From Desulfobacterales bacterium (GTDB lineage: Bacteria; Desulfobacterota; Desulfobacteria; Desulfobacterales; UBA5852), in the NCBI GenBank assembly GCA_030066455.1, contig JASJBQ010000195.1, forward strand, positions 1 through 8,950: a stretch of 8,950 bases of DNA, in the 5' to 3' direction. Shown here piece after piece: positions 1 through 6,533 of this stretch; position 1 is the first letter of the stretch, and every line of letters begins with the position of its first letter. The notes under the pieces are model-generated. The model was given only the letters and a program-made list of their open reading frames with translations. It had not been told where the DNA came from and did no database searches. The position numbers were made by a program, and so were the translations under genes.

Positions 1-1
1 G

Positions 2-457
2 GGCGAAATTGCCTATGCCACCCAGAATGTCGGGAAGTACGAATTCGAACAGGACACTTCCCATGCCAGCCCGGGGCTGCGCAAACTGGTGGCCCTGCGC
101 ATCTGCCTTTACATCGTTCGGCAATTCGGTCAGGGATCCACGCCGGTGGAGAGCGATCAGATCGCCGACGATCTGACCCTTCCGCTGCCGTTGACCCAGC
201 GCGTGCTGCGTGAACTGACCGACAGCGACATTCTCAGGGAAGTCCAACTGGTCGACAGCAAGCTGCAGGGCTTCATACCGGCGCGGGACGCCGACCAACT
301 GCGCATCAGCTTTATCCTCGAGGCGCTGGAGACACGTGGCGTCAACGGCATCCCCCTGCCGGATTCCCCGGAATTCGTGGCCCTGTCCGACGCCCTGGAA
401 GACCTGCGGCTATCGGTCCAGCACTCACCGGGCAACAAGCTTCTGAAAGAGATCTAG
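2..457 (+). CDS. YihY/BrkB-family membrane protein, C-terminal part (5' end outside window)
   Basis: The reading frame is open from base 2 to a TAG at 455-457, so this is the last ~151 residues of a longer protein. No membrane segment is visible here. The visible part begins with a YATQNV..YEFEQD stretch, followed by a basic helix (LRKLVALRICLYIV) and a winged-helix-like module containing ADDLTLPLPLTQRVLRELTDSDIL. It ends in SPGNKLLKEI. As I recall the family, this matches the soluble tail of YihY/virulence factor BrkB proteins (formerly misnamed ribonuclease BN), which have about six transmembrane helices upstream. The function of the family is not well defined. A GTG at 89 is in frame, but the homology-like sequence continues upstream of it, so it is not the true start. 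The assignment rests on motif memory from a fragment; an unrelated winged-helix tail is the main alternative. Confidence 0.7.
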   Translation, partial: GEIAYATQNVGKYEFEQDTSHASPGLRKLVALRICLYIVRQFGQGSTPVESDQIADDLTLPLPLTQRVLRELTDSDILREVQLVDSKLQGFIPARDADQLRISFILEALETRGVNGIPLPDSPEFVALSDALEDLRLSVQHSPGNKLLKEI

Positions 458-461
458 CCGG

Positions 462-478
462 CCGTCGGCAACCGACGG
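462..478 (+). terminator. Hairpin just after the YihY-like gene
   Basis: A perfect 7-bp stem (CCGTCGG / CCGACGG) with a 3-nt CAA loop begins 5 nt after the stop codon. There is no T-run after it, so it is not a textbook intrinsic terminator. It could be a weak or factor-assisted terminator, or a 3'-end stabiliser. Its position between the stop codon and the next promoter supports a transcript-end role. Confidence 0.45.
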
Positions 479-495
479 GATTGAATCGTTCCGTG

Positions 496-525
496 TTGAC
501 AAGGGTTGCGGCACAAAAATATAGT
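496..525 (+). promoter_or_regulatory. Predicted sigma70-type promoter of the HTH/PBP-like regulator gene
   Basis: A perfect -35 TTGACA (496-501) is separated by 18 bp from TATAGT (520-525), a five-of-six match to the -10 consensus. The local AT-rich patch (ACAAAAATATAG) stands out in this GC-rich sequence. Transcription would start near 532, giving a leader of about 77 nt before the ATG at 609. It is inferred from sequence only. Confidence 0.65.
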
Positions 526-546
526 GCCGGGCAGCCGTCCACCGCA

Positions 547-560
547 CCCTTTTCAAAGGG
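547..560. promoter_or_regulatory. Inverted repeat in the regulator's leader, possible autoregulatory operator
   Basis: CCCTTT-TC-AAAGGG is a perfect 6-bp inverted repeat with a 2-nt spacer. It lies about 15-28 nt downstream of the predicted transcription start. That is a reasonable place for a dimeric regulator to block its own transcription, but a short RNA hairpin is equally possible. No second copy was noticed elsewhere in the window. Confidence 0.35.
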
Positions 561-568
561 GCCTGCTT

Positions 569-589
569 GCCGGCCGACCCGCCGGCCGA
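569..589 (+). repeat. Duplicated GCCGGCCGA in the leader, able to fold as a hairpin
   Basis: The 9-mer GCCGGCCGA occurs at 569-577 and again at 581-589. Because GCCGGC is self-complementary, 569-574 can pair with 581-586 around a 6-nt loop. The structure ends about 10 nt before the weak Shine-Dalgarno (GGGGAA, 598-603), so it could affect translation initiation. In GC-rich DNA such a repeat may also be chance. Confidence 0.3.
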
Positions 590-608
590 TTGAAGATGGG
601 GAACAGAC

Positions 609-1523
609 ATGGACTACATGTTGTCGACCAAGGAGGTCGCCCGCTTTATCGGCGTCAACGAGAAGATGGTCTACACCCTCGTGGCCGACAAGGGGTTGCC
701 GGCCACCAAGATCACCGGCAAATGGCTTTTCCCGCGCCACCTGGTCGAACAGTGGATCGAGGCCAACACGATCAACTACCCCGAACCCCGCAGGGACCTG
801 CCGCCTTATGAGGGGATCCTGATCCTGGCCGGCAGCAACGACCCCCTGCTGGAGAAGGCCATCAGCCTCTTCAACCGGATTCATCCCGAGCACCTCGCTG
901 TTTTTGGGAATCTGGGCAGCCTGGGGGGGCTGAGGGCGCTGCGGCGACGCATGTGCCACGTGGCCGGCAGCCACCTGCTGCAGGAGGAGGACGACGAATA
1001 CAATTTCGATTTTGCCGCCCGGGAACTCGAGCATGCCCCGGCCGTGGTCAATTTCTGCCGCCGCGAGCAGGGCATTCTCGTGGCGGCGGGCAATCCCCGC
1101 GGGATCGGTTCGGTGGCCGACCTGGCCACCCGGGGGCTGCGCCTCGTCAACCGGCCCAACACCACGGGGACGCGCCTGCTGCTCGACCGCGAACTTCAAA
1201 AGGCGGGTATCGACGCGACGGCCATTGACGGCTACCACGACGAAGTCGCCCGTCATCTGGATCTGGGGCTGGAGATCGCGGCCGGCCGGGCCGACGCCGG
1301 GCCCGGCATCCGGGCCGTGGCCGGTATGCTGGGGCTCGATTTCATCCCTTTGCGCTGGGAACGCTACGACCTGCTGGTGACCAAGGAGCGCTTCTTCGAC
1401 CCGGGGGTCCAGCTCTTCCTGGGATTGCTCACGGAGAAGACCTTCCGTCGGCTGGCGGAGACGCTGGAAGGCTACGATGTCCGCCTGAGCGGCAAGATGG
1501 TATTTCCCGCCGAAAGCGCCTGA
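609..1523 (+). CDS. Excisionase-type HTH regulator with PBP-like ligand-binding domain
   Basis: This 304-aa cytoplasmic protein has two parts. Residues ~3-55 form an excisionase/MerR-like HTH (LSTKEVARFIGVNEKMVYTL, then GKWLFPRHLVEQWI). Residues ~68-300 resemble the PBP-like domain PF12727, which is also found in some molybdenum-cofactor proteins and regulators. Typical marks are SND (76-78), NRPNTTGTRLLLD (181-193), YHDEVARHL (209-217), AAGRADAGPGI (224-234) and LDFIPLRWERYDLL (243-256). It has no signal peptide, so it should sense a small cytoplasmic ligand. Molybdate or tungstate is a family-based guess, and no transport or cofactor gene is nearby to support it. ATG 609 is chosen because GGGGAA lies 6-7 nt upstream; ATG 618 would be an alternative start without a good ribosome site. 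The gene stands alone with its own promoter and converges on alr. Confidence 0.8.
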   Translation: MDYMLSTKEVARFIGVNEKMVYTLVADKGLPATKITGKWLFPRHLVEQWIEANTINYPEPRRDLPPYEGILILAGSNDPLLEKAISLFNRIHPEHLAVFGNLGSLGGLRALRRRMCHVAGSHLLQEEDDEYNFDFAARELEHAPAVVNFCRREQGILVAAGNPRGIGSVADLATRGLRLVNRPNTTGTRLLLDRELQKAGIDATAIDGYHDEVARHLDLGLEIAAGRADAGPGIRAVAGMLGLDFIPLRWERYDLLVTKERFFDPGVQLFLGLLTEKTFRRLAETLEGYDVRLSGKMVFPAESA

Positions 1524-1525
1524 CG

Positions 1526-1558
1526 GCGGCGCAGGGGGAGCGGCCCCTCCCCCGCCGC
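1526..1558 (+). terminator. GC-rich hairpin at the 3' end of the regulator gene
   Basis: Starting 3 nt after the TGA, GCGGC (1526-1530) pairs with GCCGC (1554-1558) and GGGGGAG (1534-1540) pairs with CTCCCCC (1547-1553) around a 6-nt loop, with a 3-nt bulge on the 5' side. The stem is very stable, but no T-tract follows. It may slow or end transcription between the convergent genes, or simply protect the 3' end. The rest of the gap to 1710 shows nothing clear. Confidence 0.5.
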
Positions 1559-1710
1559 GGCGGATGAAGTTGGGCCCTGCGCTTCGGCCCTCGGCATGGC
1601 AGCGCTCCGGAAATACGCTTCCTTCCACGGACCTCGCCCGCCTTGATCGCGCCCTTTTTTCGAATTCGTCTGCAATCCGTCATTTGGTGCGTTCATCTCG
1701 CAACGGTCGA

Positions 1711-2868
1711 TTATTGGTTGCCGAGATAGCGGCGCGGCACGCGCGCGAAATTGGTGAAGACGATTTCGTAGTTGATGGTCTCCAGCAGGTCGGCCACGGT
1801 GTCGGCGCTGATCTCGGCATCGCCCTGGCGGCCGATGATCACCACCTCGTCCCCCGCGGCCGCGTCCGCGACGGCCCCCACGTCCAGCATGATCAGATCC
1901 ATGCACACCCGGCCCACGATGGGCACCGCCACCCCCCGGACCAGCATCTGGCCGCGGTTGGAAAGCCGCCGCTGGATGCCGTCGGCATAGCCGGTGGCCA
2001 CGGTGGCGATCCGGGTGGTGCGCGGTGCCTCCCAGGTCATGCCGTAGCTTACCGGAAAACCGGCCGGCACGTCCTTGACCTGCAAGATGCGGGATTTGAG
2101 TGTGAGCGCCGGTCGCAGGTCGATGCGCCGGCAATCCACCGCGCGCGAGGGGTAGAGCCCGTAGAGGGCGATCCCGGGGCGCACGGCATCCAAATGGGAT
2201 TCGGGCAGGTCGATGACCCCGGCGCTGTTGGCGGCGTGGCGCAGGCCGGCGTCGATGCCCGCCCGGGAGAGCTGATCGAGGAAGGTGCGGAAGATCTCGA
2301 GCTGCAGTTCGGTAAAGGATTTGTCGGCCTCGTCGGCAGCGGCGAAGTGGGTGAAGATGCCCTCGAGGCGCACCCCGGTCAATGCTTTCAGCGCGCGGAC
2401 GGCGGCCACCGGCGGCAGGCGGGGATCGCTTCCGGGGGTGCCGCAGTCCGGCACCAGGCCCAGGCGCCCCATGCCCGTATCGACTTTGAGGTGGACGGGG
2501 ATCACACGGTTCATGCGGTCCGCGCGGGCGGCCAGGCCGCGCGCATCCTCCAGCGAGGTGACCCCCTGGATGAGGTCGTGGTCGACGATGCGCTCGGCAA
2601 AGGCGGGGAAGGTCGGGCCCATGACCAGGATGGGCGCTCTCAGGCCGGCCCGACGCAGCTGAACACCCTCGTCGATGCGGGCCACGGCCAGCATGTCGGC
2701 GCCGTTGGCCAGCGCGGTCCGGGCCACGGCTTCGGCGCCGTGCCCGTAACCGTCGGCCTTGACCACCGCCATCAGTCGGGCCTGCGGCCGGGTAATGCGC
2801 CGCAGCGACCTCACGTTGTGGGCAATGGCGTCGAGATCGATTTCGGCCCAGATATTCGGAAGATCCAT
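1711..2868 (-). CDS. alr: Alanine racemase
   Basis: This is a PLP-dependent enzyme that interconverts L- and D-alanine in the cytoplasm, supplying D-Ala for peptidoglycan. The 385-aa length is typical. The N-terminal TIM barrel carries the PLP lysine K37 in AVVKADGYGHG. HLKVDTGMGRLG (127-138) and the HAANSAG segment (211-217) are characteristic. The C-terminal beta domain holds the second catalytic base Y275 in VSYGMTW, then GYADGIQRR and GRVCMDL. The frame extends upstream to an ATG at 2919, but the start is placed at 2868 because MDLPNIWAEIDLDAIAHN matches the usual N-terminus and a GGAGAG ribosome site lies 7 nt upstream. It lies 116 bp downstream of the long ACAD gene on the same strand, so a shared transcript is possible. 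It is well conserved with no sign of damage. Confidence 0.95.
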   Translation of the reverse strand: MDLPNIWAEIDLDAIAHNVRSLRRITRPQARLMAVVKADGYGHGAEAVARTALANGADMLAVARIDEGVQLRRAGLRAPILVMGPTFPAFAERIVDHDLIQGVTSLEDARGLAARADRMNRVIPVHLKVDTGMGRLGLVPDCGTPGSDPRLPPVAAVRALKALTGVRLEGIFTHFAAADEADKSFTELQLEIFRTFLDQLSRAGIDAGLRHAANSAGVIDLPESHLDAVRPGIALYGLYPSRAVDCRRIDLRPALTLKSRILQVKDVPAGFPVSYGMTWEAPRTTRIATVATGYADGIQRRLSNRGQMLVRGVAVPIVGRVCMDLIMLDVGAVADAAAGDEVVIIGRQGDAEISADTVADLLETINYEIVFTNFARVPRRYLGNQ

Positions 2869-2875
2869 GGATTCG

Positions 2876-2881
2876 CTCTCC
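2876..2881 (-). promoter_or_regulatory. Ribosome binding site that fixes the alr start
   Basis: On the minus strand this reads GGAGAG, 7 nt before the ATG at 2868. It supports that start over the in-frame upstream ATG at 2919. Confidence 0.7.
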
Positions 2882-2984
2882 GCAGCAGAGGCAAGTTGAC
2901 GGGGCCGCCGGAAATGCATTGTCTCATAGCCGAGTTGTCGGGTTTTGGCAATGGAGGGGCGAACGGCGCAAGGGCGGGCGGCCG

Positions 2985-4832
2985 TCAGGCGCCAAAGGTT
3001 TTTTCGGCGGTTTCCATGATGGCCGCGGTGTCTCCCTGCATGATGCTCTTGATCTTGCCGATGGTGACGGGCAGCGTCGTAGAGATGAAATAGGCGGCTG
3101 TCTTGATCTGGCCGTCCATAAAGGCCGCTTCCCGATGGGTGCGGATCACCTGGTTCGCATCGGGGGTATCCGCCGTGAGCGCCTGCAGGCGGGGATAGGC
3201 GCAGGCGGCGCGTTCGAGCAGCATCCAGGCGAGGATAATGTCGCCCGTGACATCGAGAAACGGGTGGGCCTGGGTGAAGGCCAGCTTGATATCCTCCCCC
3301 CGGGCGCGTTTGCTCAGGAAAACGGCGACCTCGCCGTAGCGGTTCAGGGCGGCTTCGAGCTTTTCGCCCAGTGCCCGCAGGTCCGCGATTTTTTCGGTTT
3401 TCTGGATCCCGGCGCGCACGGTCTGCAGAAAAGACATGAAGACTTCGCCCTTGCGCAAACCGATTTTACGCCCCAGCAGATCCATGGCCTGGATGCCGTT
3501 GGTGCCCTCGTAGATGGTGGTGATCTTGCAGTCGCGCATGAGCTGCTCGATGGGGTATTCCCGGGTATACCCGTAGCCGCCGTATACGTTCATCGCCAGA
3601 TCGCAGACTTCCATGCCGCGTTCGGAACAGTAGGCTTTCACCACGGGTGTCAAGAAGGCAATCAGGCCGCCGTAGCGTTCGCGGTCTTCGGCATCGATCG
3701 CGGTCGCTTCCAGGTCGAAGAGGTGCGCCACGTAGAAGGTAAAGCTGCGCATGCCGTCCACGAGGGCCTTCATGCGCATGAGCATGCGCCGGACATCCGG
3801 GTGGCGAATGATGGGGACCGACGCGCCTGCAGGGTGGCCGGGGGTGAGATCCCGCCCCTGGACGCGGTTTCGGGCGTATTCGGCCGCATAGAGGTAGGCC
3901 GCCGAGCCGTGCAGGAAGCCCTGCTGGCCGACGCCCAGCCGGGCCGCGTTCATCATCTGGAACATGATGGCCATGCCCTGGTTTTCAGCCCCCAGCAGCA
4001 GGCCGCGGCAGGGGCCGTCGGCCCCGAGGGACATGCTGCAGGTCGGGCTGCCGTGGAGCCCCATTTTTTCTTCGACGCCGGTGCAGACGATATGGTTGGG
4101 CGCTCCCAGGGTGCCGTCGGCGTGGACCCAGATTTTGGGCACCAGGAAAATCGAGATGCCCTTGCTGCCCCCGGGCGCACCCTCGATCCGCGCCAGCACC
4201 GGGTGGATGATGTTGGGGGTCAGATCGTGGTCGCCGCAGGTGATGAAGATTTTGCTCCCCTTGAGGCTGTAGGTGCCGTCCGCATTTCTGACCGCCGTGG
4301 TGGCGAGAGCCCCCACGTCCGATCCGGCCTCGGATTCCGTCAGCAGCATGGTGCCGGCCCACTCGCCCGAGTAGAGTTTACCCAGGAAGAGCGCTTTCTG
4401 CCGTTCGTTGCCGAAGCGTTCGATCATCTTGCCCGTGCCGTGCCCCAGAATGCCGAAGGCCGCAAAGCTGAAGTTGGCGCCGGTGAGGTAATCCCGTGCC
4501 GCCTGGGCAACGACCTGCGGCAGCCCCTGGCCGCCGAGCTCCACGGCCTCCGCCATGGCCAGCCAGTCCCCCTCGCGGTAGTGGCGGTAGGCACGGTGGA
4601 AGCAGGCCGGAACCTGCACCTGACCGTTGGCGAACCGGACGCCTTCGCGATCGCCGGCCGCGTAGGTGGGCAGAATTTCCTTCAGGCTGAACTGGCGCGC
4701 CGCATCGATGACCCTAGCGGCCAACGGCCTGTTGATCTCCCGAAAACGTTCGGTCTGGAAGAGGTTTTCGATGCCCAGCTGATCGTAGAGAACGAAGTCG
4801 ATATCACGGCGATCGGCTATCAGTTGTGCCAT
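2985..4832 (-). CDS. Long-type acyl-CoA dehydrogenase (DmdC-like architecture)
   Basis: This 615-aa FAD enzyme should oxidise an acyl-CoA to the trans-2-enoyl-CoA and pass electrons to ETF. It is longer than the ~380-aa ACADs. A short N-terminal extension (RRDIDFVLYDQLG, 8-20) precedes the ACAD core. FAD and substrate motifs are intact: LLTESEAGSDVGAL (163-176) and GSKIFITCGDHD (192-203). GGYGYTREYPIEQLMRD follows near 418-434. The catalytic base is E442 in IYEGTNGIQ, the MCAD-type position. Residues ~465-610 form the extra C-terminal helical domain (PF12806-like) of the 3-methylmercaptopropionyl-CoA dehydrogenase DmdC type. That architecture is shared by many enzymes with other substrates, so the substrate is unknown. 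The ATG at 4832 has AAAGGA 8 nt upstream. It is transcribed divergently from the right-hand operon and lies upstream of alr. Confidence 0.9.
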   Translation of the reverse strand: MAQLIADRRDIDFVLYDQLGIENLFQTERFREINRPLAARVIDAARQFSLKEILPTYAAGDREGVRFANGQVQVPACFHRAYRHYREGDWLAMAEAVELGGQGLPQVVAQAARDYLTGANFSFAAFGILGHGTGKMIERFGNERQKALFLGKLYSGEWAGTMLLTESEAGSDVGALATTAVRNADGTYSLKGSKIFITCGDHDLTPNIIHPVLARIEGAPGGSKGISIFLVPKIWVHADGTLGAPNHIVCTGVEEKMGLHGSPTCSMSLGADGPCRGLLLGAENQGMAIMFQMMNAARLGVGQQGFLHGSAAYLYAAEYARNRVQGRDLTPGHPAGASVPIIRHPDVRRMLMRMKALVDGMRSFTFYVAHLFDLEATAIDAEDRERYGGLIAFLTPVVKAYCSERGMEVCDLAMNVYGGYGYTREYPIEQLMRDCKITTIYEGTNGIQAMDLLGRKIGLRKGEVFMSFLQTVRAGIQKTEKIADLRALGEKLEAALNRYGEVAVFLSKRARGEDIKLAFTQAHPFLDVTGDIILAWMLLERAACAYPRLQALTADTPDANQVIRTHREAAFMDGQIKTAAYFISTTLPVTIGKIKSIMQGDTAAIMETAEKTFGA

Positions 4833-4994
4833 GCGCGGGGTCCTTTGCGGTTTCCTGTTTGCTCACGCGACGGCCGGCGCCTTTTGAACAACGGGCGGTG
4901 GTCGTTTGTTTTCTTGATGGGGGGTGCCGGTGATGTCCGGAACCGGCATTCCACAGGCGTAATAGGCAGGCGCTTTAATTTAAATCTACGTGAT

Positions 4995-5023
4995 TGTTTA
5001 GAAAAAGGGCGACGGCTTGTCAA
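4995..5023 (-). promoter_or_regulatory. Candidate promoter for the leftward ACAD (and possibly alr)
   Basis: On the minus strand there is a perfect -35 TTGACA (5018-5023), a 17-bp spacer and TAAACA (4995-5000). The -10 is weak, matching the consensus at three of six positions. Transcription would begin near 4988, leaving a leader of about 155 nt. The AT-rich palindromic patch at 4974-4985 would lie just inside the transcript start. Confidence 0.4.
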
Positions 5024-5243
5024 GTTCCACCCGGAACGCGACCCCGAAAGCCCATCCCGACGGCCCTCCCCGCCGGGACATGTCCCGCCCGTCCATTTTC
5101 CGCGATCCATCACCGGCAACGGGTGAATCCCATCGCGATCCGTGGTGGGCGCCGGCGGACGTATGGGCGGACGCCTGGCAACACGTGCCCGGTGGGGGGC
5201 TTGCTGAATTCGTTCCCGAACGGGATGCCGATCGATAAAATGG

Positions 5244-5272
5244 TTGACTTGGGGGGGTGAAGCCGGTATGAG
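5244..5272 (+). promoter_or_regulatory. Predicted promoter of the ACAD-ACAD-TetR-carboxyltransferase operon
   Basis: TTGACT (5244-5249; five of six) is followed by a 17-bp spacer and TATGAG (5267-5272; four of six). The spacer contains a run of seven G (5251-5257). The predicted start is near 5279, giving a leader of about 66 nt. The two palindromes at 5271-5303 overlap the end of the -10 and the start site, the classic position for repression. Confidence 0.55.
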
Positions 5273-5283
5273 AATTACATTCT
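5271..5283. promoter_or_regulatory. Operator-like palindrome 1
   Basis: AGAAT-TAC-ATTCT is a perfect 5-bp inverted repeat with a 3-nt spacer, centred at 5277. It overlaps the -10 edge and the predicted transcription start. It shares the core GAATTA(C/G)ATTC with palindrome 2. The likely ligand is the TetR protein encoded in the same operon (inference). Confidence 0.55.
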
Positions 5284-5286
5284 TAA

Positions 5287-5303
5287 TTTGAATTAGATTC
5301 AAA
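5287..5303. promoter_or_regulatory. Operator-like palindrome 2
   Basis: TTTGAAT-TAG-ATTCAAA is a perfect 7-bp inverted repeat with a 3-nt spacer, centred at 5295. That is 18 bp from palindrome 1. Over 17 aligned positions the two sites agree at 12. Size, symmetry and position fit a TetR-family dimer site downstream of the transcription start. Confidence 0.65.
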
Positions 5304-5333
5304 AACCGAATTGGTTGTGGGTTCACCCCTCTC

Positions 5334-5339
5334 GAGGAA
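5334..5339 (+). promoter_or_regulatory. Ribosome binding site that fixes the first ACAD start
   Basis: GAGGAA lies 5 nt before the ATG at 5345. This favours that ATG over the in-frame GTG at 5315, which would add ten residues not expected in the family. Confidence 0.7.
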
Positions 5340-5344
5340 GCCCC

Positions 5345-6487
5345 ATGGACTTTGCCTTTACCCGCGAACAGTTGATGTTCAAAAAGGAAGTGCTCCGTTT
5401 TGCGCGCAAGGAGATCGTACCCCGCGTCCAGGCGCACGACCTCCAGAGTGCCTTCGATTTCGAATCCTTTCGCAAACTGGGAGCGTTCGGCATCCTGGGG
5501 ATGCACTTTCCCGAGGCCCTGGGCGGCGGCGGGGCCGACGTGGTCACCACGGTGCTGGCCGGTGAGGCCCTGGGCGAGGCCGGCGTCGACGGCGGACTCA
5601 CCCTGGCCTACGGCGCCCATTCGTTCCTGTGTGCGGACACGATTTTCCGCCACGGGCGTGAAGACCAGCAGCAGCACTACATCCCCAGACTGGCCAGCGG
5701 CGAGTGGATCGGCTGCATGGGGCTCTCCGAGCCCGAGGCCGGATCGGACGTGGCCGCCATGCAGACCAGCGCCGTACGCCGGGGCGACCGGTACATCCTC
5801 AACGGCACCAAGATGTGGATCACCAACGGCCCGATCGCCGACGTGGCAGTGGTTTACGCCAAGACCGATCCCGACCAGCAGCATGCCGGCATCTCGGCGT
5901 TTATCGTCGAAAAGGGCACCCCCGGGTTCACGGCCGGCCCCCCCCTGATCAAGATGGGGGTGCGCACCTCCAAGACCTCGGAGCTGGTTTTCAAGGACTG
6001 CGCCATTCCGGCCGCCAACCGCCTGGGCAACGAGGGTGAAGGTTTCCTGATGGCCATGCAGACGGTGGAGTGGGACCGCAGCGCGCTCCTGGCCCCGTTC
6101 GTGGGTTCGACCACCTACCTGCTCAAGAAGTGCGCGGCCTACGCCCGGGGCCGGCGGCAGTTCGGACGTCCGATCGGTCATTTCCAGGCCATCAAGCACA
6201 AACTGGCCGACATTCGCATCTTCGGCGAAGCCGCGCGCGCCCTGGTCTACCGGATCGCCTGGTGCAAGGACCAGGGCCGGCCCCTGAACCACCTGGAGGC
6301 CGCCGTGGCCAAGCTTTTCATCGGCGACTGGAGTCTTCCGGTCACCAACGACGCCGTGACCCTGCACGGGGGGTACGGTTACACGCATGAATTCGATGTC
6401 GAGCGCATTTTCCGGGACACGCGGCTGGCACCGATCGGCGGCGGCACCTCCGAGATTCAGAAAATGATCATTGCACGCCTGATCTGA
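5345..6487 (+). CDS. Acyl-CoA dehydrogenase, standard length, displaced catalytic base
   Basis: This 380-aa flavoenzyme should convert an acyl-CoA to its enoyl-CoA, with ETF as electron acceptor. The ACAD fold is complete: N-terminal helices 1-120, LSEPEAGSDVAAM (127-139), GTKMWITNGPIAD (154-166), RRQFGRPIGHFQAIKHKLAD (270-289) and GGYGYTHEFDVERIFRD (342-358). The C-terminal motif is IGGGTSEIQKMII, so the MCAD-type glutamate is replaced by Gly at 366. Isovaleryl-CoA and long-chain ACADs also lack it and use a Glu before an Arg on helix G; here the matching residue is Asp 244 (VEWDRSALLA). The base is therefore probably D244, or possibly E242. The neighbouring MCC-type carboxyltransferase makes a branched-chain acyl-CoA substrate plausible but unproven. 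It is the first gene of the operon, 46 bp ahead of the next ACAD gene. Confidence 0.92.
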   Translation: MDFAFTREQLMFKKEVLRFARKEIVPRVQAHDLQSAFDFESFRKLGAFGILGMHFPEALGGGGADVVTTVLAGEALGEAGVDGGLTLAYGAHSFLCADTIFRHGREDQQQHYIPRLASGEWIGCMGLSEPEAGSDVAAMQTSAVRRGDRYILNGTKMWITNGPIADVAVVYAKTDPDQQHAGISAFIVEKGTPGFTAGPPLIKMGVRTSKTSELVFKDCAIPAANRLGNEGEGFLMAMQTVEWDRSALLAPFVGSTTYLLKKCAAYARGRRQFGRPIGHFQAIKHKLADIRIFGEAARALVYRIAWCKDQGRPLNHLEAAVAKLFIGDWSLPVTNDAVTLHGGYGYTHEFDVERIFRDTRLAPIGGGTSEIQKMIIARLI

Positions 6488-6533
6488 AGATGGCGCCGAT
6501 CCCGACAAACGACCTTGAGCATGGAAAGCAGCC

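Larger units (their letters stand above)
4833..5344. other. Divergent intergenic control region between two ACAD genes
   Basis: This 512-bp gap separates the leftward long ACAD from the rightward operon. It holds the leftward ribosome site (4841-4846), an AT-rich patch (about 4973-5005) with a short TTTAA-T-TTAAA palindrome at 4974-4984, candidate promoters on both strands, and two operator-like palindromes near the right end. The middle (about 5025-5240) is GC-rich; there I see only a small TCCCG-AA-CGGGA inverted repeat (5214-5225). Short open frames there have unconvincing proline- and arginine-rich translations and no good ribosome site, so I call no gene. Confidence 0.7.

Noticed and set aside
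1572..1590. GGGCC / GGCCC inverted repeat after the first 3' hairpin of the regulator gene
   Set aside because: A short 5-bp stem with a 9-nt loop and no T-run; expected by chance in GC-rich DNA.
1653..1658. T6 run in the convergent gap, considered as a terminator tail
   Set aside because: No convincing stem lies directly before it on the plus strand, and on the minus strand it reads as A6, so it does not complete a terminator.
1564..3093. Long plus-strand open frame (509 codons) opposite alr
   Set aside because: It is antisense to a clear alanine racemase, and its translation is low-complexity, rich in H, G, R and D, with no recognisable motif. Such frames are common opposite GC-rich genes.
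2919..5126. Plus-strand open frame of 735 codons opposite the long ACAD
   Set aside because: It is a shadow of a gene with intact ACAD motifs on the minus strand; the translation shows no domain and runs into the intergenic region without a sensible start.
5017..5238. Small 73-codon frame in the divergent region
   Set aside because: Its composition is biased towards P, R and D, it has no good ribosome site or motif, and it overlaps a candidate promoter for the opposite strand.
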